Positions 48,167 to 56,764 are shown, counted from the stretch's first letter. The stretch is 64,000 nt of DNA from Streptococcus suis (GCF_902702775.1 NZ_LR738724.1:434001-498000), one strand, 5' to 3'. Notes: a model not told the origin generated them from the letters alone. Numbers and translations: made by a program.

Positions 48167-48763
48167 ACGGTATCGATTAAGATAGCGAATGATGAAATTG
48201 AAAAGGAGTTATGATGGAATAAGTCATAGCAAAGCGAAATGTAATCTGAAGTGAACGTCATAGTTATTCCAATAATTGTCGGAACTAATTTAATATTTCT
48301 TGCTTACCTTTGGTTAAATTAGCGGCCATGACAATGGAAAGGTACTATGTATCAGATAGATCGTCGTACCGAAAAGAAGTTTTAGAGATAGTCTCAAATG
48401 GAATCATCTGTACAAATCTAGTCTCGTTCAGATGAGGCATACAAGAAAAAGTACATTGACTAGGACTTTTAATGAATCTGACATTGGTTGAAAGAAATTT
48501 TGAAATAACTTTCTCATAGCTTAGAGAGTAATTCTTATCAATCTTATAATTTTTGTCCTTCATAATTTAATAAAACTTTCTTATACACTGAAATTTCATA
48601 ATCAAACAAAACTTTCACAAACTTTTTTAATTCATTAAAATATCGTAGTCCAGTAAATGATTCGCATAAACTCTAAAAACTTCTTTATTTACTATTGCCT
48701 TCTAAAATCTTTTTCAATTCATAATATAAAAACCTGTCTCTTCCTTCCTAGAGGCAGGTTTTT
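48167..48763 (+). ncRNA. Possible structured transcript from orphan promoter 5
   Basis: No long gene lies between the promoter at 48155 and the terminator at 48728-48763. The 5' part can fold: GGAATAA/TTATTCC, ATTGTC/GACAAT and CTAATTTAA/TTAAATTAG are complementary pairs between about 48215 and 48335. Strong ribosome sites precede very short frames. AAAGGAG is followed by ATGATGGAATAA. GGAAAGG is followed by a 12-residue frame, MYQIDRRTEKKF (48346-48384). It may be a regulatory RNA, a peptide gene or a decayed gene. Confidence 0.35.
48728..48763 (+). terminator. Strong intrinsic terminator
   Basis: The 13-bp stem AAAAACCTGTCTC/GAGGCAGGTTTTT with a 10-nt loop has no protein-coding gene immediately upstream. 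Confidence 0.8.
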
Positions 48764-48839
48764 ATATGGCTGTATTTCTGTTGTATGAGAAAGGGAAGGA
48801 GAGTCGGTAAGAATGATTGCATCTCTTTTTTAGGCAATA

Positions 48840-48909
48840 TAAGATTTGTATAAGCTTTTTGTATTTCTTTTGAGTTTTCCCGTTTTGAAGGGGTTTGGTG
48901 TGATATACT
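48840..48909 (+). promoter_or_regulatory. Island promoter 6: three half-sites and extended -10
   Basis: TAAGATTTGTA, TAAGCTTTTTG and TATTTCTTTTG start at 48840, 48851 and 48862. The -10 TATACT (48904-48909) is preceded by TGA. Over 25 nt from 48851 it differs from the copy at 53271 at only a few positions, with identical spacing to the -10. It could drive the M13 peptidase gene with a leader of about 380 nt. Confidence 0.55.
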
Positions 48910-49297
48910 GAGGCTGATTCTAAGGGAAATTGAGACTCATTAGATGGTTTAGTCAGGCGCTGAAATCTATGCTGAAGTGACTGCTGACATCAGGCTAAGG
49001 AGAATTTTTGTGCAACAAGCACATGATTCGATTGAGACCTCCTATCGGCAGTTGCTAAGATGACATGGACAAACGGCTATTGGTCTCTTTTGGAAAATGC
49101 GCGAGACTTATCTTGTGTCTTACAGGATGGGGACTGCTCAGCTAAATCTAGAGATGAGGCGAAATGGACGAGTAGGGATAGTCTGACTTATTTGTGCATT
49201 TATTGATAAGGAGGAGATAAGTAGACAGTATTTATTTTAAAGAAATAGTAAATTATTGACTTCATTTCAAATTTAACGAAAGGTATGTGTAATCAAG
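48910..49297 (+). other. Long leader upstream of the M13 peptidase gene
   Basis: No clear gene. AAGGAG at 48997-49002 precedes a GTG-started 17-residue frame, MQQAHDSIETSYRQLLR (49010-49063). It is followed by a further 40 codons without a stop. This could be a short peptide, a leader or a decayed gene. GGTCTC/GAGAC can pair around 49083-49110. Confidence 0.3.
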
Positions 49298-51277
49298 ATG
49301 AATAAGACGCTTAAGTTAACTGCAGTTTCCATGTTTTCTGTGGTATTTCTAGTAGCCTGTGGAGTGGGGAAATCGACTCCGCAAGCAACACCGCAAACCG
49401 ATTTTCATTCTTATATCAATGCTGAATGGTTGAAGGAAACAAAATTGGGAGAAGGTCAGGCTCAAATCGATAACTTTGCTCAAATGACAGACAGAACACA
49501 AGAAAAAATCCTAGAAATGATTGACCAGTTGGATGAAAATTATCAGCAGTTGAAAATCGGAAGTGAGGAGAGAAAGCTGATTGACTTTTATCGTTTAGCG
49601 GCTGATTTTGAGACGCGAAATAAACTAGGAATTGAACCGCTCAAACCGTTTCTAGACGAGATACAGAAAGCCTCTACAATGGATGAAGTGAGCAAGATTT
49701 TTGTTTCTATGTATGGTAAAAATATCCGAACACTCATCAATTTGAGTGTCACCCAGGATATAAAGGATAGTAATAAAAATTCTCTCTATATTGACCCTCA
49801 TAAATTAAGTTTTGCGAAAGAGAACTATGAAGGGACTGATGATTTTTCACAGAAAAGTCAGAAAGCCTTTAAAGAGTATTTACAAAAAATTTTTCATTTA
49901 ATAGGGGATGATTCCAAGGAAGCCGCTGCAAAGGCAGAGCTTGTATTTAACTTGGAAAAAGAGATGGCTATAGTGCAGCGTCCAAAGAAAGAGGCAGATA
50001 ATTTTGATGCAATGTATAATCAAAAGACCTGGGATGAGGTGAAAGCATTAGCACCCAATCTACCAATTTCAGCACTTGCTTCAGAACTGGAGCTTGAGCA
50101 TGCTGCAATAATGGTGGTATCAGAACCAGATGCTCTTAAGAAATTAAATGAATTGTATCAAGAAAAGAACCTTGCAGCTCTTAAAGCTCTGCTCCAATAT
50201 CGTTTGATTGCCCACTACAGCAATTATTTATCAGAAGATGTTATTGAAGCTAAGGCAACTTATGAGGGGGCAATGGAAGGGACTGTAAATATTCCAAGTC
50301 ATGATGAAGTTGTCGAATCTGCTGTTGATGAAAACTTTGCGGACTTGATTGGCAAACTTTATGTGAAGAATCATTTTTCAGAAGAATCTAAAGCAGATGT
50401 TCTCAAAATGGTGGAAGAAATCAAGTCAACCTATCGCGAACGTATCCAAGCAGTACAGTGGATGTCTGAGGAGACAAAAGCGCATGCCCTTAAAAAAATA
50501 GACAGTATGGGCGTTAAAATTGGTTACCCAGATCAGTGGAAAGACTATACTAATTTTAGCATCCAAGCCAAGGAGGATGGAGGTAGTTTGCTATCTAATA
50601 TTGATACGATTCGGATGAGCAAATTGAAAGAAGAGTTTGCTGAGCTTAATAAGCCTTTTGATAAGACTCACTTTGGAATGCCTGCGCACACTGTCAATGC
50701 TTTTTACAGCCCATCAAACAATGAAATTGTTTTTCCAGCAGGTATTTTACAAGCACCTTTCTATGACCCATCTGCCAGTCCAGAGGCAAATCTGGGTGGA
50801 ATTGGTGCTGTCATTGGACACGAGATTTCCCATGCTTTTGATAGAGCAGGCTCACAATTTGATGAAAAAGGGAACTTAGTGAACTGGTGGCAACCAGAAG
50901 ACTTGGAAAAATTCAAGGCTAAGGTTCAACAAGCAGCAGATATTTATTCAAAATTGGAAGTTGCCCCAGGATACTATGTCAACGGGGAGATTTCAACGGG
51001 AGAAATTATTGCTGATTTGGGAGGAATGACAGTTGCCATTGATATTGCCAAGAAAAAAGGCTATGATACCAAGAAAGTATTCGAAGCCTACGGAAAAGTT
51101 TGGCGTGCAGTGACAACGAAAGAATTTGCAATTGCCAATATTACTGATGAACATCCACCTGCTAAATACCGTGTGAATAATATTGTGAATCAGCTGGAAC
51201 AATTCTATACAGACTTCAATGTTAAAGAGGGCGATCCTATGTATGTTAAGCCTGAGGAGCGTTTGAAGGTCTGGTAG
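49298..51277 (+). CDS. pepO: M13 family metallopeptidase, predicted lipoprotein (PepO-like)
   Basis: A 659-residue neprilysin-type peptidase. The catalytic HEISH is at residues 508-512. The third zinc ligand is E569 in GEIIADLGG. NAFYSPSNNEIVFPAGILQ is the substrate-binding stretch, and the C-terminal RLKVW fits the family. Unlike cytosolic-looking PepO proteins it starts with a lipobox signal (FLVAC, cysteine 21), so it should be lipid-anchored outside the membrane. Streptococcal PepO proteins act on host peptides and complement components; that role here is inference. Confidence 0.9.
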   Translation: MNKTLKLTAVSMFSVVFLVACGVGKSTPQATPQTDFHSYINAEWLKETKLGEGQAQIDNFAQMTDRTQEKILEMIDQLDENYQQLKIGSEERKLIDFYRLAADFETRNKLGIEPLKPFLDEIQKASTMDEVSKIFVSMYGKNIRTLINLSVTQDIKDSNKNSLYIDPHKLSFAKENYEGTDDFSQKSQKAFKEYLQKIFHLIGDDSKEAAAKAELVFNLEKEMAIVQRPKKEADNFDAMYNQKTWDEVKALAPNLPISALASELELEHAAIMVVSEPDALKKLNELYQEKNLAALKALLQYRLIAHYSNYLSEDVIEAKATYEGAMEGTVNIPSHDEVVESAVDENFADLIGKLYVKNHFSEESKADVLKMVEEIKSTYRERIQAVQWMSEETKAHALKKIDSMGVKIGYPDQWKDYTNFSIQAKEDGGSLLSNIDTIRMSKLKEEFAELNKPFDKTHFGMPAHTVNAFYSPSNNEIVFPAGILQAPFYDPSASPEANLGGIGAVIGHEISHAFDRAGSQFDEKGNLVNWWQPEDLEKFKAKVQQAADIYSKLEVAPGYYVNGEISTGEIIADLGGMTVAIDIAKKKGYDTKKVFEAYGKVWRAVTTKEFAIANITDEHPPAKYRVNNIVNQLEQFYTDFNVKEGDPMYVKPEERLKVW

Positions 51278-51329
51278 GAGTATAAAAAATACAAAATCAT
51301 TTTACACTGAAAAGATCCCTTTGATGAGG

Positions 51330-51368
51330 AGAGCCTTGATTTAGAACAACTAATAAAGGCTCTTTTTT
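51330..51368 (+). terminator. Terminator after the M13 peptidase gene
   Basis: AGAGCCTT/AAGGCTCT with an 18-nt loop is followed by TTTTT. Confidence 0.7.
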
Positions 51369-51411
51369 GAGGGGGTATATTAAAGAGTTTATATTTTAGA
51401 AGGAGACTATT

Positions 51412-52821
51412 ATGTTATTTTCAAAACATCACACCATTCGATTTGTATCTGTTGTAGCACTTTTAACTGCTGGACTGGGCTCAATGCCTACTATTTTAGC
51501 GGAGGAAACAGATGTAGCAACCAACAAGACTGAATTGGATTTCAGAGCAAACACAGTTGACGGTAACAATACGGTATCAGGTGAAGGAAACATGCCTGAT
51601 TTAGCTAATAAGCCTGAATCGGAGACCAATGTTGTTATTAATAAGGAGCAATTGAGTGGGAAGGCGATTGAGATTACCGTTCAGGATGAAGATGCAACTC
51701 CCTTATCTTCTCAATTAGTAGAATTAAAAACCTCTTCTAATGAATCCCTTGGAAGTCGCTTATCTGATCAAAACGGAAAGGTCAGCTTTACTGACAAAAT
51801 CGTTGAAGGTACTTTCTATGAATACTATGTCAATGGAGAGAAAATTGGAGAGGTATTCCCGGGACAGTCTCGTTTTGCCTATCTTTCTTCAGATAAAATT
51901 GTAAAGGAAGAGGCTTCATCTTATAGCAGTAAGAAAGAAGAAACTGAAGAAAAAGGATTTACTTTTACAGCAACCATTATCAATAAAAACGGAAAAGTAT
52001 TAGCAGATAAGGAAGTCCAGATAGTGGATACCTCAACAAGAGAACACAAGGTAGTCGCTACCAATAGAACAAACGCCAAGGGGCAGGCTATTTTTAATCA
52101 TCTTCCCTTAAATATTAATTTGAGTGTAGTTGTAGATGGAGTTGCGCAGGGGTATACCCTCCGTGCCAATGGAAGTGAGAGTCAGTTGGGCTCTAGCTTT
52201 ATTGCTGAGGGGGAGGGGACTGTTGATCCAGAATTCAGCAGGACACCGTTGACAGTGGTTATTCGCAATGCAGGAGCTAATCCTGTAAGCGGGCAAGAAG
52301 TGACCTTGGTGGATAAAACAGGTCGCTCAATTGGAACGCTGCGGACGAATGCAGATGGAAAGGCTATTTTTAAAGAGGGGTTGCTTGATGGTACCTTCTA
52401 TACAGTACTGGTTAATGGTAAGGTGATGTCTGAAGTCATGACAGGTATGGAACGCAGTATTTACTTGTCTAACAAGGAAATTATCAAGCCATCACCTGCG
52501 GAAAAACCTCAGATAAAGACAGAGGCCCTCATCAAAGAAAAATTTCTGTCAGACAGGGAAAAAACTCAACCAAATTCTGGCAGTAAAAAGGAAATCATGC
52601 CAGAAAAAATGGATTCCAACAAAGGTAAAGAAACAAGTAGTAATAAGATGGATACGAAAAAATCTTCTGCTACTATTGAAAAAACAGAGAAGAAAGAAAA
52701 TCGGGATCACAGAAAAATGCTACCTAATACTGGGGAGAAAAATGGAATTGCGACCCTACTAGGATTTTTGCTACTTTTAGTCGTCCCATTCCTACGGAAA
52801 AAGAGTAGAAAAAATGCATAA
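51412..52821 (+). CDS. LPXTG cell-wall protein with three beta modules
   Basis: A 469-residue surface protein. A signal peptide ends near ILA-EE (about residue 30). Three related modules of about 85-100 residues begin at about residues 83, 183 and 279. Each opens with an ITVQDEDATPL/TATIINKNGKVL/TVVIRNAGANPV strand, followed by (L/I)VD or LKT and a G(K/Q)(V/A)xF turn. They resemble Cna_B or transthyretin-like prealbumin modules. A Lys/Ser/Glu-rich stretch leads to LPNTG at 437-441, a membrane helix and RKKSRKNA. Sortase A substrate; ligand unknown. Confidence 0.83.
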   Translation: MLFSKHHTIRFVSVVALLTAGLGSMPTILAEETDVATNKTELDFRANTVDGNNTVSGEGNMPDLANKPESETNVVINKEQLSGKAIEITVQDEDATPLSSQLVELKTSSNESLGSRLSDQNGKVSFTDKIVEGTFYEYYVNGEKIGEVFPGQSRFAYLSSDKIVKEEASSYSSKKEETEEKGFTFTATIINKNGKVLADKEVQIVDTSTREHKVVATNRTNAKGQAIFNHLPLNINLSVVVDGVAQGYTLRANGSESQLGSSFIAEGEGTVDPEFSRTPLTVVIRNAGANPVSGQEVTLVDKTGRSIGTLRTNADGKAIFKEGLLDGTFYTVLVNGKVMSEVMTGMERSIYLSNKEIIKPSPAEKPQIKTEALIKEKFLSDREKTQPNSGSKKEIMPEKMDSNKGKETSSNKMDTKKSSATIEKTEKKENRDHRKMLPNTGEKNGIATLLGFLLLLVVPFLRKKSRKNA

Positions 52822-53259
52822 GGTCCAGTTTGTAGCAATTTTTAAGGGGAAAATTTGAATAATTCTCGATAATAGAGTAAGCGTAAACAAACAATAGATG
52901 AAACATAAATGAATTTAAGGATTCCATGATAAAATAGATTATGCAAACATATCGCCATCCATAGTATGTTTTGCACCTAAGTTGGTACATAGTAGTTGGT
53001 GTAGTCACATGATAAAGAAGATATGTGGACTACCTAACAGGAATTATGATACAATGTCTAATTTTCATCCTCATCCTTAGGAATCCAATTACTATATTTG
53101 GATAACAACCACCTCAATGCGCACGATGAGGTGGTTGTTGTTTATTTAAAGAACGTCTGTACAGCCATGCAGAATAGACACAAACTGATTGTGAAAGTTT
53201 AGAAACTGGCTAATATCCTCAGCTGAATAGAGGTGATTTTAGCACATTTAAAATAGTTC
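52822..53259. other. Intergenic, no gene recognised
   Basis: AT-rich sequence without a supported gene. It contains a possible weak promoter (TACAAT at 53050-53055) and a strong terminator at 53104-53145. This suggests a short, unidentified transcript or a gene remnant. Confidence 0.4.
53104..53145 (+). terminator. Strong intrinsic terminator without an assigned gene
   Basis: The perfect 13-bp stem AACAACCACCTCA/TGAGGTGGTTGTT with a 10-nt loop is followed by GTTTATTT. Confidence 0.8.
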
Positions 53260-53329
53260 TATGTTTTGTCTAAGTATTCTGTGTTTCTTTTGAGTGACTT
53301 TTCTATATATCTTTTTATTGTGATATACT
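53260..53329 (+). promoter_or_regulatory. Island promoter 7 (orphan): three half-sites and extended -10
   Basis: TATGTTTTGTC, TAAGTATTCTG and TGTTTCTTTTG start at 53260, 53271 and 53282. The -10 TATACT (53324-53329) is preceded by TGA. The spacing is identical to the 48.9 kb copy. Confidence 0.55.
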
Positions 53330-53335
53330 ATTGTT

Positions 53336-53386
53336 GTTATCTACAGAGAAGGTAATGTGAAGTTGTTTTATGAGAGCAACTTTTTA
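53336..53386 (+). ncRNA. Possible very short transcript or peptide gene from promoter 7
   Basis: AGAAGG at 53347-53352 precedes a GTG-started frame of 10 codons (MKLFYESNFL). A terminator-like stem (AAGTTGTTTT at 53360-53369 with AGAGCAACTT at 53373-53382, then TTT) overlaps that frame. The transcript would be only about 50 nt unless read-through occurs. This is a candidate, not a proven gene. Confidence 0.28.
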
Positions 53387-53551
53387 TAAACTAAACATAA
53401 TTGATTCAAAGAAAAGTCTGCTATAAGGACTGTGTTGAGCCACTATTTATATGCTGTTGACTGGATATGATATGCCATAGAGTTCTATCTTAGTGGTAGG
53501 AAATGGAGGTCTTCTGCTCCCCTGCCTTTCAAACGGGTCTGGAAGCATAAA

Positions 53552-53590
53552 TAAAACTCACATCACCTTTAGATGGTTATGTGAGTCATA
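53552..53590 (-). terminator. Terminator of the CPBP membrane protein gene
   Basis: On the minus strand CTCACATAACC/GGTGATGTGAG is followed by TTTTATTTATG. Confidence 0.8.
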
Positions 53591-53602
53591 AATGTGTACG
53601 TA

Positions 53603-54310
53603 TTATATGTATATATGCCCCAGGACTGTTAGCCCGATAATATCTGCTATGGCATGAGCCAAGAAGAACGGAAGCATGTTTTGAGGTTTTATTTTTTGGT
53701 AGAGTAGATGGAAAATAATTCCAACGATTAATCCTAGTCCGATACCAGAAACTAGACCCTGATAGGTATGGAAGCTACAACGGATAATCAGTGAGTAGAG
53801 AAATGCCCACTTAGTATGTTTTGGATTGCCCATCAGACAGATACCAAGGAAGAAAATCTCTTCGTAGAATCCATTTAGCAAGGCATAGAATATTAATGAA
53901 TAGCTGGCTTTATCTACCAAGTGAAACATCGATGGTGTCGCAGGTGCGATAACTTGATGGGACACAAGCTGAAAAACATCCATACAGAGGGCTGCGACAA
54001 TGAAGATGACGATAGTCTGTAGTGGAACCCACGGTGTAAAGAGAATTCGTTTTTTCCACTGTGAAAAGTCAAAATTACGCAGTAGTAAATAGAAGAGGGC
54101 AAGAGCTAACCATACAATTTGAATGGCCACTGCCTTGCAGTTATCTAATGCTGAAAAAGTCAGATTTTCCTGTAGGGTTCTCGTTTGATCTTGTAGTGCC
54201 AGGTATTGGAGTGTGGAGTTGAAAATTCCCTCACCAAATAAAATCAGACTCAGGATGACAATATCAAACCACTTAAGAACAGTCAGTTTTTCAGAATTCA
54301 AGTTGAACAT
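53603..54310 (-). CDS. CPBP (Abi/CAAX-like) family membrane protein
   Basis: A 235-residue polytopic protein with about seven hydrophobic segments. Family motifs are present but altered. The first, EEIFFLG, keeps the Glu pair but lacks the usual following Arg. The second is FHTYQG with a histidine, and the third is AHAIAD. CPBP proteins are intramembrane proteases or bacteriocin-immunity-like proteins. It is divergent from the two-component system, and its minus-strand promoter carries the island half-sites. Confidence 0.78.
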   Translation of the reverse strand: MFNLNSEKLTVLKWFDIVILSLILFGEGIFNSTLQYLALQDQTRTLQENLTFSALDNCKAVAIQIVWLALALFYLLLRNFDFSQWKKRILFTPWVPLQTIVIFIVAALCMDVFQLVSHQVIAPATPSMFHLVDKASYSLIFYALLNGFYEEIFFLGICLMGNPKHTKWAFLYSLIIRCSFHTYQGLVSGIGLGLIVGIIFHLLYQKIKPQNMLPFFLAHAIADIIGLTVLGHIYI

Positions 54311-54344
54311 TAGTAGTCCTTTCTTTATTAATTTAATTTAGTTT

Positions 54345-54405
54345 AGTCTACCAAACAATTCTATACATGTTCTCTTCGAGATGTATTTTTTATCTGTTTT
54401 TTCAA
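54345..54405 (-). promoter_or_regulatory. Island promoter 8 (minus strand): half-sites between CPBP gene and two-component system
   Basis: On the minus strand the extended -10 is TGGTAGACT (TAGACT at 54350-54345). On the plus strand TATTTTTTATC at 54384 and TGTTTTTTCAA at 54395 form the half-site pair. The first T is 34 bp upstream of the -10, as in the other inverted members. The site is also 17 bp from a TATAAC (54421-54426) that could serve the regulator gene, so autoregulation is possible. Confidence 0.55.
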
Positions 54406-54475
54406 GATAGTAGATATATATATAACAAGAGACACAAGAATACCAATTTATTTATATGTTTTAAAGGAGAGTATA

Positions 54476-55120
54476 ATGGCGAAAATTATGGTTGTAGAAG
54501 ATGATATTGTTATCAGTCAAGTAGTTTGTGAGTTTCTAAAGGATCACGGCTATGAAGTGACCCATATTTCCGACGGAAAAATTGCACTTGAAACATTTCG
54601 AGAAGAATCATTTGATTTGATTGTATTGGACATTATGATTCCGTCCATGACAGGATTGGAAGTCCTACAGGAGATTCGTAAGACATCAAAAATTCCAATT
54701 CTTATGTTAACGGCAATGGATGACGAATACACTCAATTGGTTAGCTTCAATCAACTGATTAGTGACTACGTTGTAAAACCTTTTTCGCCGATTATTCTTG
54801 TGAAACGCATTGAAAATATTTTGCGTGGTGAAGGTGATATTATAGAAGCAGCCGACATCCAAATCCATCCGTCCAGTGGAGCGGTTTATATGGCAGAAGA
54901 AGAAGTGCAATTAACGAAAAAAGAATACGAGATTTTACTGTACTTGGCAAAACGACGTGGAAAAATTGTCAATCGTGATCATCTAATGCTGGGAATTTGG
55001 GGCTATACAGAACTGGATAGCCGAGTTTTGGACAATCATATCAAGAATCTACGTAAGAAGTTACCATCTCTTCCTTTACGAACGGTAATTGGTCGAGGTT
55101 ATCAGGTTGAGGAATTCTAA
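54476..55120 (+). CDS. OmpR-family response regulator
   Basis: A 214-residue regulator. The receiver has the acidic pocket E8-D9-D10, phosphoacceptor D52, T79 and K101. The C-terminal winged helix (about residues 125-214) has LTKKEYEILLYLAKRRGKIVNRDHL, then LDNHIKNLRKKL and IGRGYQV. It resembles SaeR/Irr-type regulators in small size and genomic setting among surface proteins; the exact orthologue is not certain. The kinase gene begins 2 bp after the stop. OmpR-type regulators bind direct repeats with an 11-bp period, like those found in this island. Confidence 0.92.
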   Translation: MAKIMVVEDDIVISQVVCEFLKDHGYEVTHISDGKIALETFREESFDLIVLDIMIPSMTGLEVLQEIRKTSKIPILMLTAMDDEYTQLVSFNQLISDYVVKPFSPIILVKRIENILRGEGDIIEAADIQIHPSSGAVYMAEEEVQLTKKEYEILLYLAKRRGKIVNRDHLMLGIWGYTELDSRVLDNHIKNLRKKLPSLPLRTVIGRGYQVEEF

Positions 55121-55122
55121 CA

Positions 55123-56481
55123 ATGGGAATCGCTAGAAAAAACTTCATTGTTGTTACGGTGATGATTACTTTTATTTCTTTGACCTTATTGGGACTATTA
55201 TATTATGCCATGCCGATCTATTATAATCAAGTTCGGAAACAAGAACTCAAAGATGATTATATGAGAGTTGCGATGCAACTGGACGGGAAGCCAGAAGTTG
55301 AAATTTTAGAGAAAATTGATGATTACGATCAGAAAACTCCGAATATCATCATTACTCTATTCTCCGAGTCAAATAAAATTATCTATCCAGATCCCAATGA
55401 CGAAGAGGCCAAAAAGAACGAGGAGGAGTATTTAAAGAAAGGGAATTTTGATGAATTTGGTTCATGGTCAGTAGCCATAGAATCCGCTGAAGGGACGACC
55501 TACTATTTGCTGTTTAATTACGGTTTTCATTCTCTCTCGGATGTCAGTCAGACCCTGGTTACCTTCTATCCATTCATTCTGGTATTGATCATTTTGCTTG
55601 CAGTTTCCTCGGCCTTTGTTTATAGTCGACTGGCCACTCGTAGAATCGCAGCTATTTCTGCAACAACCCGCAAAATGCAATCTTTGGAGCCGGGGATTAA
55701 TTGTTCTGTATCTGGTGTGGATGAAGTAGCAACCCTAGCACAAGATGTCAATAGTCTTTATAGTAAGCTTTTGACCAGTATCAAGGAATTGAAAACGGAG
55801 AACGAGAGGACTTTAGCTCGTGAAAAGGAAAAATCTGACTTTCTCCGTATCACATCTCACGAATTAAAAACTCCGATTGCTAGTGCGCTAGGCTTGATTG
55901 AGGGGATGATTCATAATGTCGGTCCTTTTCAGGATCATGATACTTATTTGAAGAAATGTAGAGAATTGCTGAAGGAACAATCTAATTTGGTTTATTCCAT
56001 TTTAGAAGCAACCAATCTCGAGATGGCATTGAAAGATAGCAAGGGAAGTATCCAATTAGATGAGTTAATTAAGGATTCATTGGCGAGCTATTTTAGCTTA
56101 GCGGAAGTTCGTCCCTATCAGTTTACAGTTGATTTAGCTCCAGTTATTATTGAAGGAAATTCAGTTTATCTACTAAAGGCTATAAAAAATGTTTTGGACA
56201 ATGCATTTCGTTATACAAAAAGTGGAGGTGCTATTCGTCTACAATTAACTGAGCAACAATTAATTATTGAAAATGAAGTCGAGACTGTACTGGATGAGGA
56301 GGAATTGTCGCAAATCTTCAAACCTTTCTATCGTCCAGATTTTAGTCGGCAGAGAAAAGATGGTGGAACAGGGATTGGTTTGTTCATTGTGCAACAAATT
56401 CTTGAAAAACACCAATTTGGATATACATTTTATGCTGCTGATGAAAAGACAATGCGCTTTGTTATTCAATTTGATTCCTAG
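55123..56481 (+). CDS. Sensor histidine kinase
   Basis: A 452-residue membrane kinase. Two transmembrane segments (about residues 8-30 and 146-168) flank an extracytoplasmic sensor of about 115 residues. A HAMP-like linker leads to the H box SHELKTPIASALG with H246. The N box IKNVLDNAFRYTKSGG and the G box DGGTGIGLFIVQQIL follow. It pairs with the response regulator just upstream. The signal is unknown. Confidence 0.92.
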   Translation: MGIARKNFIVVTVMITFISLTLLGLLYYAMPIYYNQVRKQELKDDYMRVAMQLDGKPEVEILEKIDDYDQKTPNIIITLFSESNKIIYPDPNDEEAKKNEEEYLKKGNFDEFGSWSVAIESAEGTTYYLLFNYGFHSLSDVSQTLVTFYPFILVLIILLAVSSAFVYSRLATRRIAAISATTRKMQSLEPGINCSVSGVDEVATLAQDVNSLYSKLLTSIKELKTENERTLAREKEKSDFLRITSHELKTPIASALGLIEGMIHNVGPFQDHDTYLKKCRELLKEQSNLVYSILEATNLEMALKDSKGSIQLDELIKDSLASYFSLAEVRPYQFTVDLAPVIIEGNSVYLLKAIKNVLDNAFRYTKSGGAIRLQLTEQQLIIENEVETVLDEEELSQIFKPFYRPDFSRQRKDGGTGIGLFIVQQILEKHQFGYTFYAADEKTMRFVIQFDS

Positions 56482-56527
56482 ATTATCCCATGATATAAAA
56501 AAATTTTGACAGTAAGAAATAGATAGC

Positions 56528-56568
56528 AATTGCTTGTGACTAGATAGTAGTCATGAGCAATTTTTTTT
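56528..56568 (+). terminator. Terminator after the two-component system
   Basis: The 15-bp stem AATTGCTTGTGACTA/TAGTCATGAGCAATT (some G-U) is followed by TTTTTT. Confidence 0.85.
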
Positions 56569-56640
56569 ATTGAATGTTGGAATCTTCTATTTGAATCTTG
56601 ATGAGGATGAGAAGCGGAGAGTTCGATGGATAAAGACGAC

Positions 56641-56710
56641 ATGCAAAAATATAAAAAATACAAAAAAGATAGACCGAAGGCGGGGTGAAAATAGTTGTGA
56701 CTGATATAAT
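56641..56710 (+). promoter_or_regulatory. Island promoter 9: inverted half-sites and extended -10
   Basis: On the minus strand TATCTTTTTTG, TATTTTTTATA and TTTTTGCAT follow each other from 56671 with an 11-bp period. The first T is 34 bp upstream of the -10 TATAAT (56705-56710, preceded by TGA). GGGTGAAAAT at about 56684 is shared with the paralogous promoter near 60.5 kb. Confidence 0.58.
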
Positions 56711-56764
56711 TTTTTTGCCACAGGGTAGAACTCTGTGAATTTGCAAAGAGAAGGGAAGGACATT

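Noticed and set aside
48345..48563. 72-codon minus-strand frame
   Set aside because: No Shine-Dalgarno sequence and no recognisable domain. It overlaps the region better explained by a plus-strand structured transcript.
51281..51325. Possible further operator copy (TATTTTTTATA on the minus strand from 51291) for the LPXTG gene at 51412
   Set aside because: No -10 hexamer lies at the fixed 34-bp offset, and a terminator separates it from the gene.
52724..53008. 94-codon minus-strand frame overlapping the end of an LPXTG gene
   Set aside because: It overlaps a well-supported gene on the other strand and has no coding signals of its own.
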